NCBI GenBank assembly: GCA_947561585.1
Contig: CANNZV010001112.1
Location: forward strand, 109,378 to 173,377
Length of the DNA stretch: 64,000 nt
Source of the DNA: Caprella mutica
Taxonomy: Eukaryota > Arthropoda > Malacostraca > Amphipoda > Caprellidae
Direction: 5' to 3'
Shown here: positions 37,411 through 47,844 of the stretch, one piece after another
How the letters are laid out: each line of letters begins with the position of its first letter
Numbering within the stretch: the stretch's first letter is position 1
Program-made: the position numbers and the translations under genes
Notes under the pieces: model-generated
Seen by the model: only the letters and a program-made list of their open reading frames with translations
Database searches by the model: none
What the model was told of the DNA's origin: nothing

Positions 37411-37681
37411 AGTAGTACGAATATATACAAGTACGGCAGTTAGCATTTATCCTAATTGTTTCTTGTTCAAGTACGATAAGATAGTTAATTTCAGTGAACT
37501 AATTATATGGCTTTGTATTCTTTTCTGTCATGTCTGTGTATATTAATTTGCTGGTTGATTTTGAACAAGGGAAGCAATTCCTAACAGACAATAACTGCCG
37601 TATACTTGTACCATATCGTACTTGAACAAGAAACGATTATGCTAAATGCTAACTGCCGTTCTTGTCTATATTCGTACTACT
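37411..37681. repeat. Long inverted repeat, ~70-bp arms
   Basis: Arm AGTAGTACGAATATATACAA, CGGCAGTTAGCATTTA and GTTTCTTGTTCAAGTACGAT pairs with ATCGTACTTGAACAAGAAAC, TAAATGCTAACTGCCG and TATTCGTACTACT. The loop (about 37482-37605) is unrelated AT-rich DNA. It may be a palindromic MITE that captured 59-bp units or a local inverted duplication of the array. Confidence 0.7.
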
Positions 37682-37852
37682 CATTATTCTTAAGAAATTC
37701 TAAATTAAATTCTATTGATTTTGATTTTGAATAAGTTTAAAATATATAAATATACATAAAGTTATAAACCAGTTAATTAAATGTTCCTGAATATTAAAAC
37801 TAATTATTATAATTCTGTGTGGAAAAAATCTATAAAATTTAAAAACAATATT

Positions 37853-38412
37853 CAATCTTACCCAACAATATTAAACCTTACCTAACAATATTCAACCTTA
37901 CCTAACAATATTAAACCTTACCTAACAATATTCCACCTTACCTAACAATATTAAACTTTACCTAACAATATTCAACCTTACCTAACAATATTAAACCTTA
38001 CCTAACAATATTAAACCTTACCTAACAATATTAAACCTTACCTAACAATATTAAACCTTACCTAACAATATTCCACCTTACCTAACAATATTAAACTTTA
38101 CCTAACAATATTCAACCTTACCTAACAATATTAAACCTTACCTAACAATATTAAACCTTACCTAACAATATTAAACCTTACCTAACAATATTAAACCTTA
38201 CCTAACAATATTCCACCTTACCTAACAATATTAAACTTTACCTAACAATATTCAACCTTACCTAACAATATTAAACCTTACCTAACAATATTAAACCTTA
38301 CCTAACAATATTAAACCTTACCTAACAATATTCAACCTTACCTAACAATATTAAACCTTACCTAACAATATTAAACCTTACCTAACAATATTAAACCTTA
38401 CCTAACAATATT
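37853..38412. repeat. 20-bp tandem array with 7-unit (140-bp) higher-order repeat
   Basis: Exactly 20-bp units CCTTACCTAACAATATTAAA, 28 copies. Sub-variants TTCCACC, TTAAACTTT and TTCAACC follow each other, and the TTCCACC unit recurs at about 37931, 38071 and 38211, i.e. every 140 bp. On the minus strand each unit holds TTAGGTAAGG, a 5' splice-site-like motif. Confidence 0.95.
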
Positions 38413-38875
38413 GACCCATACTGTTTCCCCCTTACCCAAACTGTTTCTTTTTCATTTAGATAGTATGTGGATAAGTGCCAAGGTAGATTCTGAGGCTTTG
38501 CCTACCTTCACAGTGACCATTTTATCAGTAAGTTCGATCGAATGGCGTGCCAGTTAGTGATTTTGGTGTAAGAGGGAAAAGGAATTAGTTGGAGGTATGT
38601 GACCTCTACACCGATAAATTATTATTTAGATAGTCAAAAGACAACATTTCTAAATTCTAATTTTATTTATTTCTATTTTGAAAGTTTAGGATTCTAAAGT
38701 GTTTCAGACTGATAATTAGGTTCATACCACATTTGGAAATAAACAGTTTTTAAACATGTATTAGAAATTAAATAGCAAGGACTTATTATTACATTTTACA
38801 TTTAAAAATGTTGACAGTGTTCAGGTTATACATGTATAAACTGTAATTTCTAATATTAATATCATCATTGAGATA
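38413..38875. other. Unique spacer
   Basis: Non-repetitive, no gene seen. Confidence 0.5.
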
Positions 38876-40086
38876 CTTTCCCATCTTCTAATGTTGATAC
38901 ACCATCATTTCCCATCTTCTAATGTTGATACTCCATCATTTCCCATCTTCTAGTGTTTATACTCCATCATTTCCCATCTTCTAATGTTGATACTCCATCA
39001 TTTCCCATCTTCTAATGTTGATACTCCATCATTTCCCATCTTCTAGTGTTTATACTCCATCATTTCCCATCTTCTAATGTTGATACACCATCTTTTCCCA
39101 TCTTCTAATGTTGATACTCCATCATTTCCCATCTTCTAATGTTGATACTCCATCATTTCCCATCTTCTAATGTTGATACTCCATCATTTCCCATCTTCTA
39201 ATGTTAATACTCCATCATTTCCCATCTTCTAATGTTGATACTCCATCATTTCCCATCTTCTATTCTTAATACTCCATCATTTCCCATCTTCTAATGTTGA
39301 TACTCCATCATTTTCCATCTTCTAATGTTGATACTCTATCATTTCCCATCTTCTAATGTTGATACTCCATCATTTCCCATCTTCTAATGTTGATACACTA
39401 TCATTTCCCATCTTCTAATGTTAATACTCCATTATTTCCCATTTTCTAATGCTAATACTCCATCATATCCCATCTTCTAATGTTGATACACCATCATTTC
39501 CCATCTTCTAATGTTGATACACCATCATTTCCCATCTTCTAATGTTGACACTCTATCATTTCCCATTTTCTAATGTTAATACTCCATCATTTCCCATCTT
39601 CTAATGTTGATACACCATCATTTCCCATCTTCTAATGTTGATACTTCATCATTTCCCATCTTCTAATGTTGATACTCCATCATTTCCCATCTTCTAATGT
39701 TGATACTCCATCATTTCCCATGTTCTAATGTCGATACTCCATTATTTCCCATCTTTTATTGTTGTTACTCCATCATTTCCCATCTTCTAATGTTGATACT
39801 CCATCATTTCCCATCTTCTAATGTTGATACTCCATCATTTCCCATCTTTTATTGTTGTTACTCCATCATTTCCCATCTTCTAATGTTGATACTCCATCAT
39901 TTCCCAGCTTTTATTGTTGTTACTCCATCATTTCCCATCTTCTAATGTTGATACTCCATATTTCCCATCTTCTAATGTTGATACTCCATATTTCCCATCT
40001 TCTAATGTTGATACTCCATCGTTTCCCATCTTCTAATGTTGATACTCCATCGTTTCCCATCTTTTATTGTTGATACTCCATCTTTC
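38876..40086. repeat. 31-bp tandem array (~39 units)
   Basis: Unit CATCATTTCCCATCTTCTAA followed by TGTTGATACTC. Variants include CACCATC, TAGTGTTTATAC, TTAATAC and, in the last 400 bp, a CTTTTATTGTTGTTACTC type alternating with the common type. Three units near 39960-40020 lack CATC (28-bp period) and repeat locally. Plus frames at 39697-40073 are artefacts. Confidence 0.93.
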
Positions 40087-42508
40087 ACCATATTCCAATG
40101 CTGGTAGACAGTATTTTGTGAAGATGGTACCTGCACTTTGTGTACCGACTGTACCTTTCAATTTAACCAGTTTTCGTGCTACAAGGCATTAATTGGTACA
40201 TAAATTGATATGAGAACCATTTCTTTCAATACAAATATTCGTAATCGATGCTTTTTTTCATCTAAGTGCATAAATTGCGCTAGGTATTTAAATAATGGAC
40301 TTACTAAATGATTTGGGTAGTAAATGGTATGTGTAGCTATCGTTAATTGCTTATGATATTATGAATATGATAATAACTAATAAAATATATATATATATGT
40401 TTTCACTATTTACACATGCTTTTTTTTTATTGATATTCGTTGTTATAAAACTTAAATTATTTATAGTTTCTAGTAAACAGAAGATTTAAATAATTTACAA
40501 AATAAACATGTACAACAATAATAATTTAATAATAATTGCAGTATTTTGTTGAAAATGTTTTACTTGTTGTTAAAAGATGTTTTATGATATTAAATTTCAT
40601 ATTCTAAATTGACTAGTGGTTGATTACCGCTTTCTGGTGTAGTTCTCAATTATAATTATAATTTTTAAAACTTGTATAACATTTAAAGGTTCCCTCCAGG
40701 CTCCGGGTGAAATGAGTTTATTACATAATATTATAGAACTAAGGTCTACGATCATTATTCTGCAAACTGCATTCAATTCGGTTCAGTATATATTTACTTA
40801 TTTATTTTTATTTTAAAGTTTTGGATGGAACTCTAACCTGACGCTGAAGAATAAGATTGTACACTCTTTGTTTTGATTTCAAATTTGAATTTCATAAACA
40901 AATAATATATTTTCGGCCTTCGTTTAAGATTTAATTATTTTTTAAAGTATATAAATATCTCTTTAATAATATTCTCCAATTATGTATCTTTAAAATAATA
41001 TTAAAAAATGGATTAATTATACACACATAGTTGACATTCAAAACAAATGGTGTACATTCTTTTTCTTCAGACTGAAAATTAGCAAGTGGGAAGTAAAACG
41101 GCTTTGTTGAGTTTTTATTATACTTTTTTAAGCATATAAAATGAAAAATATGCTATCAATTTTAAAGAGGATTGCAGCAAAATGATGAAAAAAGAAGAAC
41201 ATCAGCCTCATTAATTAAAGCAATAAAAAATTGCTTAATCTCACGCTTAACAATTAGTATATCTTATGAAAATTCCAAACGATAGTGACCGCAGCAATAA
41301 TATCTGATAAATAATATAAACATTTATCATATTATCCATCAATTGCTAACATCTCTGTTCTAATTTTCAGACTGGGTTACCTTTACTGATGGCAAACTAC
41401 ATCACCACTTCACTCTCTTAATTTCTCCTAGTCACCATTCATTTCTACTTTATCCCTTTACGCGGAAATAACAATATCAAGGTATGAATTAAGGAGTAAT
41501 ATCTTCGATTGAAGAAAGTCATTCAGCTGTAGTAGCGATGGTGAATTCGCTATACTCCGTAAAGCAGTCAGTAAAATACCAATAAATGGCCTAAGATTTA
41601 GCCAATGATGTGGCTGGGAAGTAAAATCTAGGTTTTATTAGAAGTTAAGTTTCCGTTCTCTCGAGGAATAGGATTCAATATTGCGATTAATATTCAACTT
41701 TTTGGTTGGGATTATAGTTTCTCCAAGCGATATGTTTCACACTGCAGAAAAAAAATCCATCGAATAAGATTTAGTTTCTTATAGACGACTAATTTCATTT
41801 CCCTTGTTTTACTTGGAAATAATATCTTTCCATAATAAAACAGTTTAATTAGCCTATTATGAAAGCTCCTGTCATACCATAAATATGAATATCGTAAAAA
41901 GGTAATTCTATTATTTAACGTTTTTTTAAATTTTCATGGATTCAAACTTATAAATTCTTTATCAAGGTTGATAACTTTGAATATAATCAAGGATTTAAAT
42001 TATGAAAATCAGTCGACCACGAATCTTTCTAAATTAAAGTAATTGATGCGGTAAAGAAAAAAGAACTCTTGAAATCTATCCCATTCTGCCGCAAATCTTC
42101 GAGTCGTGCATAATACCTAATAGATATCCATGGCTAATCAGGATAATGGCAGCTTAAGCTTTTCTTATAGTGGCTTGCAAAGGTGTCTAAGTACCTATAA
42201 AATTGATATTGGTCAATCTCGTTACATGACTTTTGTGCATATACCTAAGTATTTAGAGTATTAAGATCGCTATCACCGATATTAGCTCTAGGTTCGAGGT
42301 ACTCAGGTACGTTTTAATACCTAGTTATTGATGCAAATAGCTAGATAGCCGATAGGTCACACTCTCAAATCAGTATCTTCTTTAGATTCAATCTAAGCAT
42401 TGTGTGACAGAATAGATAAGTAGTCTAGCTCTCAAAGAGCAATAACGAAGTTGTAATTGGCTATAAGAGCAAGTAATTGATTTCAAGCTTTTGAACAAAG
42501 AAGGCCCT
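40087..42508. other. Unique AT-rich DNA
   Basis: No gene or array. TA-repeat at 40386-40400. Non-repetitive otherwise. Confidence 0.5.
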
Positions 42509-42680
42509 AAAGGGCCGTACACACGTAAGGTTTTTTAAGTCTTTCCACCAGACTTTTTGCGAAGCTCCTCCTACCCAACAATTATATCGTTTTTTCTCAT
42601 ATTCTCGTGGAAAAAATAGAAGGAGCTTAGCAAAAAGTCTGGTGGAAAGACTTAAAAACCCTACGTGTGTACGGCCCTTT
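42509..42680. mobile_element. Palindromic MITE, PIF/Harbinger-like
   Basis: AAAGGGCCGTACACACGTA at the left and TACGTGTGTACGGCCCTTT at the right are perfect complements. The arms continue for about 60 bp (TTAAGTCTTTCCACCAGACT / AGTCTGGTGGAAAGACTTAA; AAGCTCCT / AGGAGCTT) around a 45-bp loop. TAA lies next to both ends, compatible with the TWA target of PIF/Harbinger. Assignment is inference. No coding capacity. Confidence 0.75.
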
Positions 42681-43750
42681 AAGTTGATACTCTACAACCG
42701 GAGACCAATTTTCTTCATTCCGAAATGATTTACAATCCTTACTTCCCGTGTTAATGGAAGCAGTTTCAGCTTTTCGAGGTTAGACATTCAGGCATCTTAC
42801 TGACATGGATTCGGCTATTAAGTCAAAGAATTGAACGCTACATCCTCTAGCATAAGATGTTCATTTTGAAGCCTTTCTATATATTGTAATATATAGGAAG
42901 TAAGGAATTACCTGTTGTTGAAGAGTAGATTATCCTATGTATTATCATACATTATATACACGTATACATTGTACAATAAGAAGTGTATTATATATTTTTG
43001 TAATTATTTGTTCATTTAATTTTGTTTATTAAATTATCTACTGTATATATATTTATTCAGGACATTTTTATGTATCACTCTAAGACTTTGTAACAACTGA
43101 GTAATGATGTAAATAACAAACAATAACACAGAAGTTTCGGCGTCAATAAAGCCTTATAAAGATAATAAAAAAGCTTTTCAGTGCCCTTTTTTGGCCAATA
43201 GTAAAACATTGACGCCTATAGCCTCCAATTCATCATTTCGAGTAAATACATTCACTAATTTCAAGAGTCAACAACTGATAATGATCTAAAATAATGGTGA
43301 TTTATAGGTATATAATAAATAAGAAAATTAGTAGACTTTTTTAGCAATCACTTATACAGGTTCGAAGAAATTGATTGATTTGACGTAAACCCGTAAAGGT
43401 GACATTTTATTGTATTACTGCGGTAAAATGAGCCTTACTGCAGTTGCTAGAGAGGTTCATAGCGTCGACGCCCTTCTAAAACAATTAATCATAATTTGTT
43501 CATCTTTTGTCTAGCTGGTAAATGTTACGTATTAAGTTAATATGAGGGAAATATTGAAAATTAACACTTTTTCTAGATTTTCATTTTACCTCTTTTTATA
43601 TTTTAAATTAAATAATTTTCTACTAGAAATAAGATTATTATTTTAATTTACAACAGGAACTTTAATAACTTTTAAATTCTCTTTAGAAAAGCAGATGTAG
43701 ATTATATAATTACCGTAGAACTGTAATTAGGAAGCAGGAAAATTTCCATA
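42681..43750. other. Unique AT-rich spacer
   Basis: Non-repetitive; no gene seen. Confidence 0.5.
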
Positions 43751-44224
43751 AGTACATAGGAACTCTTCTATAGTGAACTCCTGTATAGTGAATCATCCTG
43801 ATTAGTAGACTCCTGTATAACGTCCTAACCTCTATAGTGAACATATTTAGTTTAGTCTGACACAAATTGCTTTGAGTTTCCTATGCATTTCTATATAGCA
43901 AATTAGTTGTATTTCATTATAGAGGAGTTCTACCAGTGCAACTCCTCTTTAATGAAATCATGTGTAGTGAACCATCCTGATTTTTAGAGTCCTGAGAATT
44001 GAAAAACGTCGTATAATGAATTTATTTGAATAAAAAATAAATAAATATTTTGTGTAGCTTGCCATGAAAGGCCAGTTTTCTATTCATCTTTTAAAGGGGC
44101 AGTTCAGTCAAAATCAAACTATCGCCAAATTGGTCCTAAATCGATTTAGTATATTTATTTATGTAACATAAGAATATTCGTTGATTTTAGAAATGTTTAT
44201 ATAAAAAGTATATAGTAAATTAGA

Positions 44225-44234
44225 GGCGCCATCT
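44225..44234 (-). promoter_or_regulatory. CTCF-like core motif, T copy 2, site 1
   Basis: AGATGGCGCC on the minus strand, position conserved relative to copy 1. Confidence 0.3.
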
Positions 44235-44496
44235 GTGGACTGTGGTGGACCGACGTACTAATCATTGAAGTACGTAAACAAAATGATAACCAGTCCCAGA
44301 CTTGAATCTTGTATCTGTCATTATATGTTTGAGAATGGTGAAAAGAATTTGTGAAATTGAAAACTGTCCTTCGAGTCAATTAGATTTAGTTTTGAAAAGA
44401 AAACCATCTCTTCATAAATTACCAGTTAATACTGTTGATAGAAAAATTGTTCACATGTTATCAGCTGTAAAATGTAAACAAATAGTACAGAGTGGT

Positions 44497-44506
44497 GGCG
44501 CCATCT
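44497..44506 (-). promoter_or_regulatory. CTCF-like core motif, T copy 2, site 2
   Basis: Second AGATGGCGCC, 272 bp from the first, same orientation as in copy 1. Confidence 0.3.
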
Positions 44507-44773
44507 GTAGGAGGACGCAGGAACTAAATCGAATTTATAAAATATGATATATATCGCTTATTGTATTTTTTTCAACCGTTTAATTCTACAAGAATGCTTT
44601 ATTCTTACTAAGTGATCGTTCAACATTAATATTATGGAAACAAAAATTGACTGAACTGCCCCTTTAAATCCTCTATAGTGAACTAGTTGAAGTTCACTAT
44701 AGAGGAGTATTAGACTATAGTTATTAGTAATGTCTCGCTGGCTCTTTACGAAGTACAGAGTGCTTCCTTCTTT

Positions 44774-46400
44774 ATTATACTCTTCTATAGAACACTTCCT
44801 TTATCCATGCACTTCTTCAGTAGAACATTTCCTTTATCCATGCACTTCTTCAGTAGAACACTTCCTTTATCCATGTACTTCTTCTATAGAACACTTCCTT
44901 TATCCATGCACTTCTTCTATAGAACACTTCCTTTATCCATACACTTCTTCTATAGAACACTTCCTTTATCCATGCACTTCTTCTATAGAACACTTCCTTT
45001 ATCCATGCACTTCTTCAGTAGAATACTTCCTTTATCCATGCACTTCTTCTATAGAACACTTCCTTTATCCATGCACTTCTTCTATAGAACACTTCCTTTA
45101 TCCATGCACTTCTTCTATAGAACACTTCCTTTATCCATGCACTTCTTCTATAGAACACTTCCTTTATCCATGCACTTCTTCAGTAGAACACTTCCTTTAT
45201 CCATGCACTTCTTCTATAGAACACTTCCTTTATCCATGCACTTCTTCTATAGAACACTTCCTTTATCCATGCACTTCTTCTATAGAACACTTCCTTTATC
45301 CATGCACTTCTTCTATAGAACACTTCCTTTATCCATGCACTTCTTCAGTAGAACACTTCCTTTATCCATGCACTTCTTCTATAGAACACTTCCTTTATCC
45401 ATGCACTTCTTCTATAGAACATTTCCTTTATCCATGCACTTCTTCTATAGAACACTTCCTTTATCCATGCACTTCTTCAGTAGAACACTTCCTTTATCCA
45501 TGCACTTCTTCTATAGAACACTTCCTTTATCCATGCACTTCTTCAGTAGAACGCTTCCTTTATCCATGCACTTCTTCAGTAGAACACTTCCTTTATCCAT
45601 GCACTTCTTCTATAGAACACTTCCTTTATCCATGCACTTCTTCTATAGAACACTTCCTTTATCCATGCACTTCTTCTATAGAACACTTCCTTTATCCATG
45701 CACTTCTTCTATAGAACACTTCCTTTATCCATGCACTTCTTCTATAGAACACTTCCTTTATCCATGCACTTCTTCTATAGAACACTTCCTTTATCCATGC
45801 ACTTCTTCTATAGAACACTTCCTTTATCCATGCACTTCTTCTATAGAACACTTCCTTTATCCATGCACTTCTTCTATAGAACACTTCCTTTATCCATGCA
45901 CTTCTTCTATAGAACACTTCCTTTATCCATGCACTTCTTCTATAGAACACTTCCTTTATCCATGCACTTCTTCTATAGAACACTTCCTTTATCCATGCAC
46001 TTCTTCTATAGAACACTTCCTTTATCCATGCACTTCTTCAGTAGAACACTTCCTTTATCCATGCACTTCTTCTATAGAACACTTCCTTTATCCATGCACT
46101 TCTTCTATAGAACACTTCCTTTATCCATGCACTTCTTCAGTAGAACACTTCCTTTATCCATGCACTTCTTCTATAGAACACTTCCTTTATCCATGCACTT
46201 CTTCTATAGAACACTTCCTTTATCCATGCACTTCTTCTATAGAACACTTCCTTTATCCATGCACTTCTTCTATAGAACACTTCCTTTATCCATGCACTTC
46301 TTCAGTAGAACACTTCCTTTATCCATGCACTTCTTCTATAGAACACTTCCTTCATCCATGCACTTCTTCTATAGAACACTTCCTTTATCCATGCACTTCT
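44774..46400. repeat. 33-bp tandem array (~49 units)
   Basis: Unit TCCATGCACTTCTTCTATAG followed by AACACTTCCTTTA. Main variant is CTATAG versus CAGTAG. Three frames are open: two on plus (563 and 561 codons) and one on minus (146). Repeats of 11 residues only, no unique domain; not a gene. The unit's CTTCTATAGAACACTTCC resembles the CTCTATAGTGAACT block of the adjacent pogo-like relic. Confidence 0.95.
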
Positions 46401-46548
46401 TCAAACCTAATTACAATCTGAAAAAAAAATTAGAAAAGTGTAGAAAACGTAAACATAATCAACATCCTAAACTATGTGCAATTTTTCGATAGGTTCAGGC
46501 CAAAGCAAAAAATTGAGTCCACAATTTGTCGAAATCCAAATAATGCGA
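46401..46548. other. Short spacer
   Basis: Nothing recognisable. Confidence 0.4.
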
Positions 46549-46791
46549 CACTGAAAAGAAAATACAAATTTACTCAAAATTTGAGTTTTCAGTTTGTCCC
46601 AAAACCGGCTCAAAAATGAGAGTCAATTTGACTCATCCTAACATTTTACTCAAAAACAAGAGTCATAATGACTCCTAATTCATAGCCAGATAAGCTCAGG
46701 TAGAGTCAATCAAGAAACATGACTCAATATTGGAGTTTTGCATCCTTGACTCAAGCGATGAGTCAGGTTGACTTGCCTTTTCTTCTCAGTG
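46549..46791. mobile_element. Small terminal-inverted-repeat MITE
   Basis: Left CACTGAAAAGAAAATACAAA; right TTGCCTTTTCTTCTCAGTG, complement CACTGAGAAGAAAAGGCAA: 14 of the first 16 bases agree. The interior is filled with GAGTCA/TGACTC motifs in both orientations (ACTCAAAATTTGAGT, GAGTCAATTTGACTC, GAGTCATAATGACTC), making it internally palindromic. Superfamily not determined. Confidence 0.65.
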
Positions 46792-47209
46792 TACGTTCAG
46801 ATTCAAGAAGTTCTACTTTGAAAGCGTATATTAGTTTGTTGAAATAATAAAAACTCAATATAATATTACATTGAATTTAAGATTTCATCTATCAAATTGA
46901 GTAACTAGTTTATTTTGTTCTAGTGCTGCAATACACATACATGTTGTACGTATATACAAAAATATATTTTATAATTATTCTTCACTGAATTTAGATACAA
47001 TTTTTAACAATGTAACATTTGAATTGTATAGAATATTATTGTATACAATAGCATAGCATCATATATAATAGTTACTAAAAACGTACCGTGAAGAAATAAT
47101 CTACTAACATGACAGTTAGATATTTAAAACTGTTGAAATTAATCTATCACAAAATACAACTACCTAACAATATCCTATATTTAGCAGTGAGTGTAAATTC
47201 CAAGCTTGG
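46792..47209. other. Unique AT-rich spacer
   Basis: Non-repetitive. A 78-codon plus frame at 47109-47345 continues into decayed repeat and is not supported. Confidence 0.45.
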
Positions 47210-47575
47210 ATATCCCTTCCGTTTATACCATTTATTATATCAATTTTACAACCACGATATCACTTATTATTTTATCAAACCAAAACATCCATTTTCAACC
47301 GTAATATCTGTATATCAATCAACCATGACATACATTTACTTATGACGTGTGTTTACCATTTATCAAATCCCTACTTATCAATTATTTACATTTTTCAACC
47401 ATATTATCCCTTACTCAATCTTTTGCAACCATATATCCATTTATCAACTCCTTATATATTTATACAACCATGATATTCGATCCATTTTAGAAGCCTGATA
47501 AACATTTTTCAACATATCATCCATTTTCCACCCCCTCTATATCTTTTCGCAACCACATCCCCACCCATTAAATTC
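47210..47575. repeat. Decayed minisatellite, period ~25-30 bp
   Basis: Loose repetition of TTTATCAA, CAACCATATATCC, CATTTTTCAACC and ATTTTCAACCGTAATATC, with strong pyrimidine/adenine bias. No two units are identical, as expected of an old array. Confidence 0.45.
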
Positions 47576-47844
47576 TTTGTTGTAAGTACCTGTCCAAACC
47601 TCACCGAGACGAGATGTCTCACTATCCCAATTTGTTGACATTGTCTCCATTTGCTGAACAGATACTCTCTATTAAGTAATCTCGGCACCGTTGGTTCAAA
47701 GGAGATCTTACAAGGTGTTGTCGCTGATAAAAGAATATCGTATTACAGAGAAAAATTGTGAAGATTTGGTAAGGTTCACTTGATATAAAAGAGAGGAAGA
47801 AATATAGACAGTGAAAAATAACATAGAAAATAATGTATCTGAGA
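47576..47844. other. Unique leader before the 57-bp array
   Basis: Higher complexity sequence, e.g. CACCGAGACGAGATGTCTC and ACCGTTGGTTCAAAGGAG. No ATG opens the downstream frame. A stop (TAG at 47805-47807) lies two codons before the GTG at 47811. Confidence 0.5.

Larger units (their letters stand above)
36880..37681. repeat. Decayed ~59-bp tandem array with inverted distal arm
   Basis: Diverged units share CAAGTACGGCAGTTA.. followed by CTGCCCT and TTTCTTTCCTAT. Examples start near 36960, 37011, 37070, 37130, 37370 and 37430. A palindromic MITE (37196-37366) interrupts it. The last units form an inverted repeat: 37411-37480 against 37607-37681. Confidence 0.55.
44095..44663 (+). mobile_element. 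TTAA-flanked element T, copy 2 (569 bp)
   Basis: TTAA at 44091-44094 and 44664-44667. Termini AGGGGCAGTTCAGTCAA / TTGACTGAACTGCCCCT identical to copy 1, same orientation. The body differs from copy 1 by scattered substitutions and small indels, implying relatively recent mobility. The shared internal frame (CEIENCPSSQL...KPSLHKLPVNTVDRKIV) is retained. GGCGCCATCT at 44225-44234 and 44497-44506. Confidence 0.8.
43751..44720. mobile_element. pogo/Tigger-like relics in head-to-head arrangement, split by element T
   Basis: Repeated CTCTATAGTGAAC-type blocks occur at 43766-43790, 43828-43842, 43918-43940, 43950-43980 and 44670-44710. The joined form CAGTGCAACTCCTCTTTAAT (43936 onward) and, in reverse, ATTATAGAGGAGTTCTACCAG (read as CTGGTAGAACTCCTCTATAA) match the style of pogo-family termini. 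A clean hairpin CCTCTATAGTGAAC...GTTCACTATAGAGG lies at 44671-44704. No transposase frame. Element T sits at 44095-44663 inside it. Confidence 0.5.

Noticed and set aside
37853..38412. Insect telomeric (TTAGG) repeat
   Set aside because: Minus strand contains TTAGG once per 20-bp unit but the rest of the unit is unrelated; not a (TTAGG)n array.
44730..46492. 563- and 561-codon plus frames
   Set aside because: 33-bp satellite read in two phases; the short unique tail beyond the array is AT-rich filler.
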